Assembly: GCF_000003815.2 (NCBI RefSeq)
Contig: NC_049988.1
Span: 14,954,452 to 15,018,451 of the forward strand
Direction of reading: 5' to 3'
DNA length: 64,000 bases
DNA from: Branchiostoma floridae
Lineage: Eukaryota > Chordata > Leptocardii > Amphioxiformes > Branchiostomatidae
The notes under the pieces are model-generated. The model ran no database searches, was not told where the DNA came from, and saw only the letters and a program-made list of their open reading frames with translations. Of the stretch, positions 18,944-33,300 are shown piece after piece (position 1 is the stretch's first letter; each line of letters opens with the position of its first letter). The translations under genes and the position numbers were made by a program.

Positions 18944-20195
18944 TACTGGCAACCTTGACTTTGTACACGTGGAATAAACCATGGCGTCTTCAGATTCAGG
19001 GCACGAAGAACTATAACGACATTTGATCTGCTCATCATGACTAGAATAGAACATTAAAGCGGCGAATAACCCCGATAGTACTCTTGGCCCCTGGTCTAAA
19101 GCCAAAGTTCTGCCCATGTCAATTTTTTGCTACAACGCTGCCTGAGTTTTCAAATGGTTTACTCAAGGGGAAAAAAGTACGTCGAACTACATGCATGTGC
19201 AAAACCCCAAGGAGAAAAATTCTGGCGGAGCACCAGCTCTTCCCTGCCAAACTAAAATCTGGCTCACTGAGGAGGGTTTATACAATAAGACTATGTACTG
19301 CCGCTGCTCACATAGACCGCAAGGTCGTTGATGAAGGTTGGAAGGTAATTTGATACGCCATGATAGTTACATATCCAATTGCTTGAGTGACAACTTTTTG
19401 GAACAACTTCAAGATCATTCATTGACGTCAGCAAATTGGAAGTCCACATCGGCTCACTGCTTCTCATTTGGAAGGTTGTCTAACAACCTTAGATGCCATG
19501 CCAACAATGCCAATCATCTTTCATATATACTTTCAATATAGTACATCGCCATCCATAACCTTGGCCTTTCCAAACATAGATGTTTGGCATTCTTCCCGTT
19601 TACATACCTGGCACACAAAGGGAAACGCGTATGTTTATAGCGAAAAAGACACTCCAGTGCCCTAGTATAATGCGTGTGCAGATACTTTTAAGCGACTATG
19701 GACGTCAGTAAAGTGCCCTGCGGACACTTTGGTTCACTGGTTTCCCATTGCTAGGTCACACAGAAGTCTACAAACATTACGTGCTATATGCACCCTGAGT
19801 CAATGTCCACTTTAGCTTTACTTTTACTTTTATGGGACACTGAGCAAACCCTTCAAGGGACGTAACTGCCTACTTTGCTTTTACTTCTGTCATCAATAAA
19901 CTTGGCGTTTCAAAACTCTTTCCGTTTACATGCCTTGCACACAGAGGGGGCGTATCTTCTTAATGCTATAACGTTATAGCGAAAAAAGCCAAAACTCCTG
20001 ACCGATATGCCAGACACTATTAAATTTGTCTTGTGCACAAGGTCTTGTGCAACTATGGACGTCAGTAAAGTAGGCGTACACATCGGTTCACTGTTTTTCC
20101 ATTGCTAGGTCACATCAGATGTCTACAAACATTACGTGCTATATGCATGTTGAGTCAATGTCTTCTTTACTTCTACTTAGTGGGACGTAAAATTC
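18944..20195 (+). repeat. Large diverged tandem duplication, unit 3
   Basis: Third copy beginning ggcaaccttgactttgtaca. It again ends with two 'gactatggacgtcagtaaag' sub-repeats (near 19694 and 20053). The units differ by many substitutions and indels, so the duplication is old. Confidence 0.75.
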
Positions 20196-20424
20196 ACAGG
20201 GTGAAGGCTTTTGAAGGAGATCTAGAGCTTCTAGGAAAAGTTCGCAGACTACATCGGAGGTCGTTGCCTTTTTTCGGACTTTTCGTACCCCTGACAATCG
20301 CTTTTCTGTTCAGACCATTGAAGTGTCTTGTGATACATCAGAAAGTTTACTTGTTGTTTTTGTGGCAGGATATTTTACAGCGTGAGGTTGCTAGACCTTT
20401 TGCTCCTCCGCCGCACCTTTTTCT

Positions 20425-20732
20425 ATAAAGTAGTTAATAATAATATTAATGTAGACACCAGTAATATTCTCAAGCCTGCCCAAGGGCGCACCCGGGGCAG
20501 TCACGACTACAAATACCAACCCATATTCGCACGTACAGACATTTACAAAAACTCGTTTTTTCCACGCACAACTCCCGAGTGGAATGCCCTGTAAGTGCTC
20601 CCAACGTTGAGTGCTTCCGTGCCAGGCAGGCGGCCTGCCCGCCGGCCTAACCCGGGAGCCTCAGCTCCCCCCCCCCCCCTACGATGCCCCACGCGGGGCT
20701 ATTTGGGGGTACCCTTATGCAGATGCAGATGC
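20425..20732 (+). mobile_element. CR1-like LINE 3' end fragment
   Basis: Translates as RTRGSHDYKYQPIFARTDIY then KNSFFPRTTPEWNAL, the C-terminal signature of CR1-clade reverse transcriptases (compare 54767-54870). A GC-rich 3' region and a short atgcagatgcagatgc tail follow. It is severely 5'-truncated and differs from the subfamily at 42360 and 54081. Confidence 0.85.
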
Positions 20733-20841
20733 TCAAACACTGGTCCCCATTTGTACATCCCTTCCCAAAGAAGGATGCAACCTCCAAAGAGAATGCCCGA
20801 CCCAGGATTGAACTGGTTTCTGCCAGTTAGCAACTTTTAAG

Positions 20842-21070
20842 AGGTGCACTCTCGCTGCACTTGTGTCACGCTTGCGTCACTGCGGGGTTCTAAAAATACT
20901 AAACGAATTTCAGACATAAAGAACAAAGTTTCTTACCTTTTGTGTATTTTATCGTCTTCTAAGTCATACTTTTGCGTATTACGCAATATCTAAATCATAA
21001 AAAATCGAAAAAAAATAACAGAGCAGTGACACAGTGAAAGAACCCCACAAGTGTGGTGATAGTGTACCTT
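20842..21070. mobile_element. Type-A MITE, copy 2
   Basis: Starts aggtgcactctcgctgcact and ends with a decayed tagtgtacctta. The core is in the opposite orientation to copy 1 (tcttctaagtcatacttttg, tattacgcaatatctaaatc). Confidence 0.8.
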
Positions 21071-22453
21071 AATTGGAACCAGGAGCTAAATTGTGAGGCT
21101 GCCAACAGCTGAGGTACAGGGTTAATGAGACCCCTGACAATCAGAAGGCGGAAACGATCTCCTTTGGCTGCCCAAAAAAAGAGCGTGCCTCATTAGAACT
21201 AGGTAATGATCTCCCCTTTCGACCTTGGATGGTAGGTAGAGACCCTATTGTTATGTATGACACTATTTCTACTCTTAGTCTTTGAGACTGTACATGCAAT
21301 TAGCCTTCAGGCATGATTTCGCCAATAAAACAATTTACAATATAGTACAATATTGTACAGGGTATTCTATATCATGTATCACAGTTTTCAGAGATTGTAC
21401 TTAGAATCACTAGGAGATGTACCCTATTCACATTGACCTGTATACTTAGCATTTTAGAAAGCAAAAACGTACAATAAAGGTCTTCATTCATTAAATTCAT
21501 TATATCACTGTATAAAGTTCCTCTTTCTTTTGAGTGACCCTTTCTGTATACGTATAGACCGAATTTGCATGGAACTCTCAATACGAAATGGTACAACCTG
21601 TGAATTATTGATTCTGTTAATGATTCCGATATTTACAATATGAAACTAATGGTGTTCGGTTAGAATGTCATCGTTCACCATTTGTGTACACTGTCTGTTG
21701 CAATCTTCAGAAGCTAGTAGAAAATGGTGCTCCTTGCACATGTATATTATTGGGATACCATTGCATTTGTTGGTCAATCTAAATTTGTTGCAACATTTTT
21801 AGTTAACTTTTTACAAATGTTACTTGCAATGTTTACCAATGTTACTGACAATATCTCAAAACCATATGATCATTATGAGTCATAACCAGCTACGAAGTCG
21901 GGCTCACCAATGAGCCGGACCAATAGACATTCCCAATCGTTCATTCCTAGGGCCCTTGCTCTGATGAATCAGAATTAACACACTATCGCATCAACTATTG
22001 TATGACGTGTATCTAACTCATCGTTACAAATATCGTAAGGCTAACGTCTTTAATTTGTGATTTTAAGCAAAATTATTAGTCAATTACGAGTAAGTTTTTA
22101 AAATTGTAATAACTTTTTAAACAATGTTCAATAATGGTGCTTGTACACACCAGCACAGTTTAGGATTAAATGCCTGCAAAGTGTTGATTTAATAAAGTTC
22201 AAAGTTTATGAGTAGCCAATGACTTAAATTTCGATCATTCAGGCCTAAGGCATTTTGCTAACATGTAGCTTTCATGATTGTGCTAATATAAATTCGGTTG
22301 ATTGTACTTATATAATTTTTAAGTAAAGGATTTTTGTGCATGTTAGTCCAGTAAGTTAATTTTGTAATATAAATTTTGGATTCGTCTTATTTTACGCTCT
22401 GTGTCGTTGTGATTTACATTTGATGATGACTCTTTGTTCATGATGCTGCTATT
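21071..22453. other. Intergenic / receptor 3' flank, nothing recognised
   Basis: AT-rich DNA between the CR1/MITE cluster and the receptor stop codon; it probably includes the receptor 3' UTR. A minus-strand ATTAAA occurs at 22049-22054, but I see no canonical AATAAA close to the stop, so the 3' end is undefined. Confidence 0.5.
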
Positions 22454-23163
22454 TCAGATATTGGTCTCGAAAGACATTTTTGTGTCATCTTTGACAACAA
22501 CAACTGGGCAATAGACTTCGTCTGGCAACGGAGTGACGGGGCGAAACGGCAGGGTTTCACACTGGCCAATGCCGCCGGACGCCGAGCGAGTCAGGGTCAC
22601 GGCAGTCTTAAAACTCGTGTTGCTACCCTTCGCCGACGCCGGGGCTTTCTTAGAATCGGCGCTGTAAGGATACCAGCACTTGGAGCAAAGGTTTTGGAAC
22701 AGTTTGTGCAGCTCTACTCGAAAGTTCTCGCCAACAAAAGTGTACACAAACGGATTCATAGCCGAGTTGGCATAGCTGAGACACATGGCCGCGAATTTGA
22801 ACTGGTACAGAGGGATGGAACCTGGTGCTCTTGGATTCATGACACGCCACAGGTTAATAGCGTGGTTTGGCAGCCAAGACAGAGCGAAGAGCAGGACCAC
22901 GCCGATGATCATGATGGTCACCTTTCGGGTCTGGCTCTGCCCGCCCAGATTGGCGCTCTCCGGGCGGTTGCAGACCTGGCGGACGATCATGGCTCCGCAG
23001 AAGATGCTGGTTGCCAGCGGAATGATGTAGGTGATGGAGACCATGTAGATCATGTAGGACTGCTGGGCGGTGGCGCTCGGCCAACGCTCACGGCACAGGA
23101 CCTGGTCACCCACCATGTAGATGCGATGTCGGAGCGCCACGGGGATAGACAGAAGAAAAGATC
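22454..23163 (-). CDS. Receptor exon 4: ECL2 to C-terminus
   Basis: Starts after cctgttcag with GA completing the split glycine (G180), then [19 protein letters not shown]. It holds ECL2 with C203, TM5 with P228, a short third loop, TM6, TM7 and the C-tail. The C-tail has Cys339/Cys342 (likely palmitoylation), many Ser/Thr and the end FETNI. The long open frame antisense to this exon (22694-23167) is a by-product of its GC-rich codons. Confidence 0.95.
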
Positions 23164-26100
23164 CTGAACAGGAAAAGAAGTCGTAAGAAACATCAATTAG
23201 CGATACATCGATGAAGATTAGAGATCCAGGTAATAAGATACGTCAAAAAGCAGTTAATCAAGCAACTGGCATAGAGTCCAAAATCATATTCAGTTGCTTG
23301 AGTAACTGCTTTTTGGCGTATCAATTGGCGATGTTTAGGAGCAAGAAATATGATAATTAAAGTAAAGTAAAACTTTCCAGTTGATACAATGAGGATATTT
23401 AAATGACATCTACCAACGGTAAGATATACTGGGACACTAGGGAGGGCGCAAAGTACATGTATATGAACACAAACTGCACTTATTTTAGCGTGTTCGGACA
23501 CCCCAAACGTGTCTAAATGACTATTTTTCTAACAAAATAAAATAACCAAGACCAAGTCATTTGCCATAAAAAATGTCTCTTACACTTATTTCAGCAAGGT
23601 CTGTTGTATGACATGAAAATGCACCCTTTACGCATGCCCCTATTGTGACCTCTGACCTACCGATCCAGATGCAGACGCTGACGAAGATGGCCACACGGGG
23701 CCGGCGGAAGTCGATAGACTTGAACGGCAGAACGATCGCACAGAACCGGTCAATGGACAGCGCCATCAGCGTCAAACACGTGGCCTGCAACGTCACCTAC
23801 AGACAAAACACAACACGCAGATTTCTGAAGGAGTGATTCACTGTGAAAATGCAGTGACAAAAGAGCTTTTAGGCAACAAAGCGCTCTTAAAAGCGTGCTA
23901 ATTGGCCTGGAGATTGCAATTATGCAACACTGTCTGGGCAGTCGCAGGAAAGTCTTTTCCAACACCATATGATGTACACTCAACTTTCCACCTTTCTTGA
24001 ACAATGTGAGGCTTAATGTTTCCCCGAAGAGAAATTTTTTTCTGAAATCAGGCAAAAATCAGGCAAAAAGTAATTAGCGCCTGATGTCATCCATTAAAGC
24101 TGTGGCCTAATCATATTGCTGTATGAAAGCTAAGTGAACGTTAGGGCAGCTTTCAAGCGTACTGCCATGGACCATGGTTCATATTGGCTCAGACAAGATC
24201 CTGGCTGTCTAGTTCTAGTGCAAATTTTGATTAGACAAGTGATCACCTACTCTCCTGCCTTCCGCTCCGGGTCGTGTTCTTTATTATGAAATTTGAATTA
24301 TTGAGAAATATTTATGAATTAAGAATGAAATAAATCAATTGACTCGGACAGCAAGGTAAAAGACGTATTTGGAAGTCATATGTTCTCCAGATGTTATAAC
24401 AAATCTCACAGACGCTTATCTGCATCTCTTCTTCCTGCAACTCGAGGAAAGATCGAGATGATAGAATACTTAGGGTTATATCTATGGGTCACATTAATTT
24501 TGATGTACAGTCGTGGTATGCCAAAACATCAGATACAGAACGTCCTATCTGATTTAGATTCCACACTTCAGATTACGATTGATAAAATCTACAAATCTTA
24601 TTTTACCAGCTGCGAAAGTTATTGGTTGCAAGTTTCAAGTTATTCAGAATTCTAGTGATAATTATGTATGATATTCTAGAGGTACACATATATAGTGGAG
24701 GGAGAGGAACATCAATATTTATTACGCATTCGACTCGCAGAGCTGTTGACATCATTTTTGTTTTAAACATCGATAACTTCTTGTATGCAAAACCGAGATT
24801 TGATCAAAGATTGCGACCTGCATTTGACTCATGCACTAAGTTAGAATGTCACGTACAGAAAGAACACAACACAGAGATTCCGGAAGGAATGATTCAGCTC
24901 CGTAAAATTGCAGCAACACGCTATCTTCTTTAATTTAGATGGTAACACGGCAACATAGAACACTTTCAAGCGTGCCAATCGACCGGGAAACAGCGATTAT
25001 ATAACGCTGTAGGGGCAGTTGCAGAAAAGGTCAGGTCTTAATTTTCCAACACCACATGGTATATAGGGCGGCGTTGACCTTTCCGTCGTTCTTGAGCAAT
25101 GTAAGACTTAGGTCCCAATTGGAAATAAGGGCCTGTCGCCCGAGGAAGAAGGCTGAGCTTTGTTGGTAACGCGTGGCGGAGTAAAGATGAGATCATTAGT
25201 GACGTTCTGCTGTGGACTCCCAACGTGGCCATGGCCATGCAAGCATAGGCAGACCACACAAAACATATCTACATTCAACTTTGTGAAGATATTACTGGCT
25301 ACTCGGCTGAAGATCTGCCCAAGGCTATGGAGGATAGGGAAGGACGGAGGGAGAGAGTCATGTCCATCCGTGCAACCAGCACGTCCTGATGAGGATCACC
25401 CAGTTCACGGGCTGTTTTGGGGCACTTTCGGGAGTGACCACTACGTATACGTGGTCCTGTGGGGCAGCTTGTGGCTCCCGGGCTTTTAGGGCCCGGCCGG
25501 GCACCGAGTTGAATTTAAGTCAGACCTACAATGAATCCATGACCTACCCGTGGCCAGATGGTGGTATCCGGCAGTCCACCGGGACAAAATTGGCGTCGGA
25601 AATGGCCAGGCCTACATCCTGACGGGCACCGGTGAAAAATTGGGACCTAAAGGTGCACTCTCACTGCACTTGCGTCAAGCCTGCGTCACTGCGGGGTTCG
25701 TTCACTGCGTCAAAGTCTTGTTATTTTATCCGATATTCTATAATTAAGATTCAAACCTGCCCAAGCGACCACCTCTTTTTAGCGACCACCTGGAAATCAC
25801 GACCGCTTTTTCTCGGTCCCGAAAAATTTCCCCATTGACGTAAGCATTAAGTGATCTCTTCACAACGACCATCTGGCCAACGCGACCGCGACCGCCAAAA
25901 TTGGGACCAAATCCTTGCCCATTTGTAAGTTAGGGCAGTTTTACTAATTTTCAAATCTTGAGGTGTCATCGATTTTCAATGATAACTAGCAAGATTTTGT
26001 GAAGAATTCGGCCAGTTTATGTCGGATTTTGAAAATAATGATGGCGGTGGATGAACGTGCGTGCGCTTGCCGTATTTGCCATCAAACACAACGAAAACCA

Positions 26101-27313
26101 TTTAAACTATGCATCGGGCATGTTGTGATTCGATACTCTTCTAACCGACCACCTGGCCAAATCGACCTATTTTGTCCGGTCCCCAGGATGGTCGTCTTGG
26201 GCAGGTTTGACTGTCTTGCGTAATACGTAAAAGTATGATTTATAAGACGACAAAATCCACAAAAAGTAAGACAATTCGTTCTTTATCTCTGAAATTTGTG
26301 GAGTATTTTTCGAACCCCACAGTTACGCAAGTTTGACGCAAGTGCAGCGAGAGTGCACCTTAAGCCTTACATACGCTTTAATTGGTGTTAAATATAAACC
26401 TTTCTTCATAGATATTATATCTTTCCACAGCATCTTTTATCAGAAGACAGACATGAACACCTTACATCCAACTTTTTTTTTCAATATACGAGAGAAAAGA
26501 CATCCAGATGACAGAAACTCCTGAATGCATTGCCCACCATGTTGAAATGTTACACGTTAGCACACTGTGTAAGCACAGCGCCGGAGGCAATGACTGGTCA
26601 TTCTCACGTATTGTACAACTTCAAACGACTTACCAGGGAGCCTGGCGTCTGACATCTAGATGTGGACAGGGTCTTATTAAAACGGCGCCTTAAAAGGCAT
26701 TAATGGTACTTTACATCAAATGTTTACATAAAAAATGACGTGACCATCATTCTAAAAGACATGCACTGACGCACGTTCAAATGGCAGCACGGAAGGACTG
26801 TTGGCCTTATCGTCTATCAGGTCTTACTTCAGGTAATCATGTTGCTGTATGAAAGCTAAGTGAACATTAGGACAGTTTTAGAACGTTTTTTCTTGGTTCA
26901 TACAGGCTCAGACAAGATCCCGGCTGTCTAGTTCTAGTGGAAATTTTGATCAGACATGTTATCACATACTCTCCTGCCTTCCGCTCTGTCTCGTGTGCCA
27001 TATATTCTTTATTACGATTACCTCAATGAAAGCCCGTGTGTGTCTGTTAAATTTGTGCATTGGTGTGTGTCTGTGTCTATGTGTGTGAGTCTATGTGTGT
27101 CTATGTGTGTTTCTGTCTATGTGTGTGTGTGTGTGTGTCTATGTGTGTGTGTGTCTGTGTGTGTGTATGTGTGTGTGTATATATGTGTGTGTGTGTGTGT
27201 GTGCGTGTGTGTCTGTGTGAGAGAGAGAACGTGTGTATGTATGTATGTGTGTGTGTGCGTGTAAGTTTGCGAGTGTATGCGCGAGTGTATGTGTGTTTTT
27301 GTGTGTGTGTGTT

Positions 27314-27346
<33 letters not shown>

Positions 27347-30300
27347 CAGTGTGTGTGTGTGTGTTTGTGTTGAGATGAAGCAGCTTTCCTTATTAAAATT
27401 TTCATCATGTTCACATACTCTATTGCGAGTTGAAAAATTAACGATTAATGAATTCGTCGTCAGAATCAGACTGCAAAGCAAGGGTTAAAGAACTGTTTAG
27501 CATTCACATGTTCTCCTGAGGCTGTAACAATCTGACAGAAGTTTACTCGCATCCCTTGTATCTGCCATTCGTGATGAAGATCGAGATGATAGAACACGTA
27601 GGGTTAGATCCATGGGTCACATTTACTTCCATTTATATTACCGCCATCGTCTGTCAAAAATCAGATACAGAACATCCTATCTGATTTAGGTTGCCGACAT
27701 CCGTTTACGACTGATAGAACTTCCCAATCTTATCTTACAACCTAAGACTATGAATGTCGTTATTAGTTGCAAGTTTCAAGCTGCTTAGAATTCTAGGGAT
27801 ACTCAAGTGTGCTATTCTAGTGGTACATATAAACTTATATAGCGGAGAGACGGGAGATATCAATATTTATTACGCATTCGACTTAAAGACCTGTTGACAT
27901 TATCTTTTTAAACTTTGATAACCTCTTATACGTAAAACCAAGTTTTGATCAAAGATTGCGACCTGCATTTGACTTATGAACTATATATAGTGGAGAGAAT
28001 CATTGAATATTTATTACGAATTGCACTCGCAAAACTGTTGACATCATCTTTTTTTAAACTTTGATAACCTCTTATATAAAAACAAGATTTGATCAAAGAT
28101 TGCGACCTGCATTTGACTTATGAACTATATATAGTGGAGAGAGGGGAAATATTGAATATTTATTACGCATTGGACTCGCAGAGCTGTTGACATCATCTTT
28201 TATCAAACTTTGATAACCTCTTATATGTAAAACCGAGATTTCATCAAAGATTGCGACCTGCATTTGACTTATGAACTATATATAGCGGAGAGAAACATTG
28301 AATATTTATTACGCATTGCACTCGCAGAGCTGTTGACATCATCTTTTATCAAACTTTGATAACCTCTTATATGTAAAACCGAGATTTCATCAAAGATTGC
28401 GACCTGCATTTGACTTATGAACTGTATATAGCGCAGAGAGGGGAAATATCAATATTTATTAGGCATTAGACTCGCAGAATTGTTGGCATCATCTTTTTTA
28501 AACCTTTGATAACCTCTTATTTAAAAAAACGAGATTTGATCAAAGATTGCGACCTGCATTTGAACTATAAATAGTAGAGAGAGACATTGAATACTTATTA
28601 CGCATTTCACTCGCAGAGCTGTTGACATCATCTTTTTTTTAAACTTTGATAACCTCCTAACGTAAAACCGAGATTTGATAAAAGCTAAATTGCGACCTGC
28701 ATTTGACTTATGCACTAGTTAGAATGTAACATACAGTCGTTATATCAGTTCAGTTCAGTTCATCCTCATAAGAGGTGCCATTAACAATGTCCGACCATGT
28801 ATCTCTGTCTAGCATGGCAGCTAGCAAGTTGCAGTCGATAAATCGATGAATACGATCTGTTTTCTCTTTCACATAGAGCAGCTGGATTAGATTGCATGGG
28901 AGTGGATGGGACTAATCATGCCATATAATTGCATTGATAAGGACCCCTTTCCACTAGATACTGCGCTTTCACCCCGCTCGCTCTCACTGCGCTCTCACTG
29001 CGCTCTCACTGCGATCTAAAGTGATATGTTTTACCAACTATTTCATACTCGGTATATCATACAAAATGTTAAAGTGTGACTGAAAAAGCAACAAAACACT
29101 ACTGCTACAACAAAACACACAAAGCGTAAAAGGATTCGTTTTTCTTTTCATACAATTCGTTGAGCGATCTGTCAAATTTAAAAGAGAGAGCGACGAGAGC
29201 GCCGTCCTAGCTATTGGAAAGGGGGTATGAGCGAACGTTCAGTGACCACAGTTATTTTGTGTGCCCCCTGACTTTAAATTGATGTATGTTGCAGTATGCA
29301 AATACATGATGTGAAAGACAACAAAACGTAAAAAAAGATATCCACTCGTCAGGTATACCATTCGTTGAGCGATCTGTTAAATCTTTAGTCACCCAATCCA
29401 CAGTTGCAGCACAGTCTGATGGAAAGACGGCATATAGTCCAGGAGGAGATACCTGAAAAAATGTGGTTCCGTAGCACACCCCTACTTATTCAGTTCACAA
29501 TCATAGAATTAGAGCATGATGTCTTCCGATCATTTTAAGGTAAGTTGTTCGTACTTTAAAATGATCGGAAGACATCAAGGCTTAGAGCCGTATTGAGCCT
29601 TAAAAGTGAGTTTAATTGAGTAATTTGTTAGACCTTACAGTAGAATCTGTTTTAATTGATTCTAATGTAAGAAAAGTGCAACTTACTGTACCCTTGATGC
29701 ATTTTCTTACATAACAAATCTCCTTATTGTAAATTAACAGCGTAATTATACTATTCCAATAGTTTAGACTCTAGACTTCTTTTCAAAGTGACACCCACCT
29801 ATCGAATCGCTACGTATGGGTGAATGCTTATCTCCTGTGTATCGTGAGATTGATTTAATTGCCTTGCAACAAACAAGAGAAGAATAGGGCAGTACAGGTT
29901 AACTATGTAAGATTCAATATTCCAAGCAAAGCTATCGAGCGGCTCCCCATAATGGCTTGGTTGGATAGTTTCAAGGTCACTTACTCTGGCCTATTATTTG
30001 AGAAAGTTTGCATTGCCAGTTAGAAACTTTAACAGTAATTAAGAATGTGCGAGAAGTCATCAAACTTGAGGTTTGTGACCTCACATGAAAACAGGGGGTA
30101 GAAATCCCATTTTGGGGTATAACTTTATACTGCAATGACTTAGTCACAGCCTACAGGAATGCCAATATTCATTCATCAGTACCTGTTGCTTCTTGTAATC
30201 AACATGTAAGAAGAAAGTCACTAACGGATGTGACATAAGTTCATGCTGTGATCAAGTATCTGAATAAAAAAAGGAAAACTACGTAACCAAGATTACGACA

Positions 30301-33300
30301 CTTTGTGTAGAGTCCCCTTATCATGCCACATGTAAAGAAGTTGGTACTGACTTTAAGCGAGGCAAGGAGGCCACGAAAGATGACCCAAGGTCAGGACTTT
30401 CAAAATCAGCCACCGAGGACAATCAGGTTGAGGCGATCCATCGCATGGTAATGAATGCCAGACGTGTAACAAGCCGGCATACGAGGCATTCGCTAGGCAT
30501 CAGTTATGGCTCAGTTCAAAATGTTTTGTTGAACATCGTGGGGAAGAGAAAGCTGTCTGCAAAGTGTGCGCCCCGAATACAGACTCGACATCAGAAGTTG
30601 AACAGCCTGGAACTTACAAGGGAACTTTTCAACTTTTGGCCCGTCGCCAGTCAAATCCAGGCGACTTTCTGAAGAGAATTGTGACCCAAGATGGGATACG
30701 AGTTCACCTCTTAGATCCGGAATCAAAAGAGCAGAGCAAGCAATGAGCACGGAATGGTTCACGACCGCCTTAAAAGTTTCCCAACATATACCTATAGAAT
30801 CACCGGGTCATTCAGTCTCACTGGACAAACTTTTTCTCTATATGGATTAAAGAAGTCATCTTCATCAGAGCTCTACAACCATCACTGAACAGAGACGGTT
30901 GGCACCATAGACTCCCTGCTACCTACGATCCACTGCTCACTGAGTCACGTGTTCTATCTGCATGCTGTGACGTCACAGAAGCAGTGAATTTTTATTCCTC
31001 GACAAAGACTGGAGCTGTTTAGTCGAAAATTTTGGTTACTCCAATTGTTGTGTTGGATTCTACAGTTCAACAAGTTCAAGAAGAGTTTATTCAGAGAGTC
31101 AGCGATCTTAAGTATTGATGCAATGCATATACGTGATCGTAATCATTTATGAAATGCATATACATCGTACAGTGCACGTATGCATGATGTTGAGAATATA
31201 AGTTTCCCTGGTGTATTTTAGTTTTACATTGTTAAATTGTCAGAATCTTATAAGAAACCCTACCTACCGGCTCTATGTTCTGAGTACCATTATCTGAACA
31301 GAACACCAATTCCCCTATGCCTTAGGCTTCATTCCATTGTATAGACCCGTTGTGTGGCCAAAATTGAATCTTTATGACCTATGACTTTATAAATTGAATA
31401 TGGTCCAACTGTCCAAGTTTGATTCGAACGACAACAAACACACCAACGTTGCAAAATGCAATTGTTTATCAATGAAATTTACTTCAACTACTAATGAGAT
31501 TTTGGTCGCTCAGAGTTCGCTGACAGCTGAGTGGAAAAGACATATTACTTCACTAGAAAGGCCGACATTTGCTTGAGAGCAAATACAGCATATTTCAGCC
31601 ATACCCCTTCCCACGCAACATTGGACTGTTCCAAATCACCCCTGCGCAAAAATGGAACATCCTCTTAACAGTACATTATCCCCCAAAGTGGACTGGTATT
31701 GTGAATTGATTCCAGGTAAAAACAGAGCTTGCTTCTATTTTTCAGAAAATGACAATAATCACACCTTCCATTCAGAAAATTTTCATCATGACTGAAAATT
31801 GTTGAATGACTTCATGTAATGTCATTAACAATTTTCAGTACGATAACTAGGTGTAAGTTTAAAAAAGTATAAGCTCCTTGTGATGTGGGTACATTTATTA
31901 TTGCAGTGAACTTTTTTTATTCAAGTAGGGCATACGATTTAATAATTATCAAGCAGGTGCAGGTACTGTAGGAGCGTTTGTTTTTCTCAAGCTGTAAAAC
32001 TGTTAAACTGTTTTACTTTGTATGCAATCAGCCTCGAGCCTATTCTTATTTTAGTTTAACAACTTCCTGCCAGACCCGGAAGATACGATTGAACCTTGTT
32101 CGAGGATTTATTTTCGTCTGTCTGGTCAGTCTGTTCATAGTCATACCCTGGCGCTGAGAGTGGTTTATTGGGCTGAAACTCTGGCAGTTTAAAGTTACTT
32201 ACAATTTAAATGTTCAAAGTTTATGTCAAACAACAACAGCACTAGGAAATCTGGCCACTATAGACAGGTGGTCACTATAGAGAAAATGCTGATCTATTGA
32301 CTAGGAGCCATACGTTACACATGATTTCAGTACACTAATCATTAATCATATAAACATTGCACAGGTAAGCCAATTGTTTAGATGTACAATTAAGTTCAAA
32401 TAATTCTGAAGAGAAATATTGATGAGAAAATAATCATTCTCGCCACTGTCTAACTTATAATTACGTATCAAAACTGAACGCAGATTTTCTAACTAACGCA
32501 CCTTTCGCCGACTTCATCAAAGGACCGCCGGCTATTAATCAAACACGGCTGTTGATTTGACTTAGAGTTTCAAACAGTCATGTGCTGTGTGCCAGTTGAC
32601 AGCGAACTTCATGCTACGTGATGTTTTACATTGCTTGGACCTTCTTTCCTACAGCGGTGCTTCTACAAAATATTTAGACTGTAACACTGAGTCCCACATG
32701 TTTTATAGAATAGAATTTGACGCAGAACAGCGTTTTTTGCTGGGTATTTTTCTTGAAACATGTCCGTGGGAATATCAGCGAGGCGGCGACGTAGGGATAT
32801 CAGACCGTCAACAAAAGTCGCACGGCGGCTAACGGCGCAGCGAAGATTCTAGCGCTATAAATAAGCGCTTCAACTAAGGATGGCAACCCGTACAATATTT
32901 TTGCATACTGTTGAGCTAAGTAAAGTTTGTTGTTTATGAGGTTTTAGTTGTCTTTGAAGCTTTGACCCGAAATATTTTAAAGTCAAACTGCTGAAGAGAA
33001 GTAAGTGACTGCTACGATTATCGTAGATATGGCCCTAAAAAAAACTGATAAAAGAAGCCTTCTTAATAGTCTAAAATGCAAGAGCTTCCGGGGGGCTTCG
33101 CCCACTTGGGTCCCCCCCACAGTGGCCCTGCCCCTGGACCCCGCCAGGGACATTCGGCGGCCCCCGGACCCCTGTCCGACGCTTTGAAAAAATCCTGGCG
33201 AGAAGTCTGTACGGCCTGAGTCTTCAAGTTAACGTATTGTGTGGTCCCGCTTATGAATATTAATTAACCTTCGCTTTCCTCTTCGCTGATTGGCTGAACC

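Noticed and set aside
22694-23167. 157-codon + strand frame
   Set aside because: It is antisense to receptor exon 4, whose minus-strand frame has clear GPCR motifs.
25380-25640. Possible exon with [20 protein letters not shown]
   Set aside because: No adjoining exons or recognised domain, and it sits in a repeat-rich part of receptor intron 2.
27060-27488. 142-codon and 126-codon frames over the GT tract
   Set aside because: They consist of dinucleotide-derived VCVC or HTHT runs.
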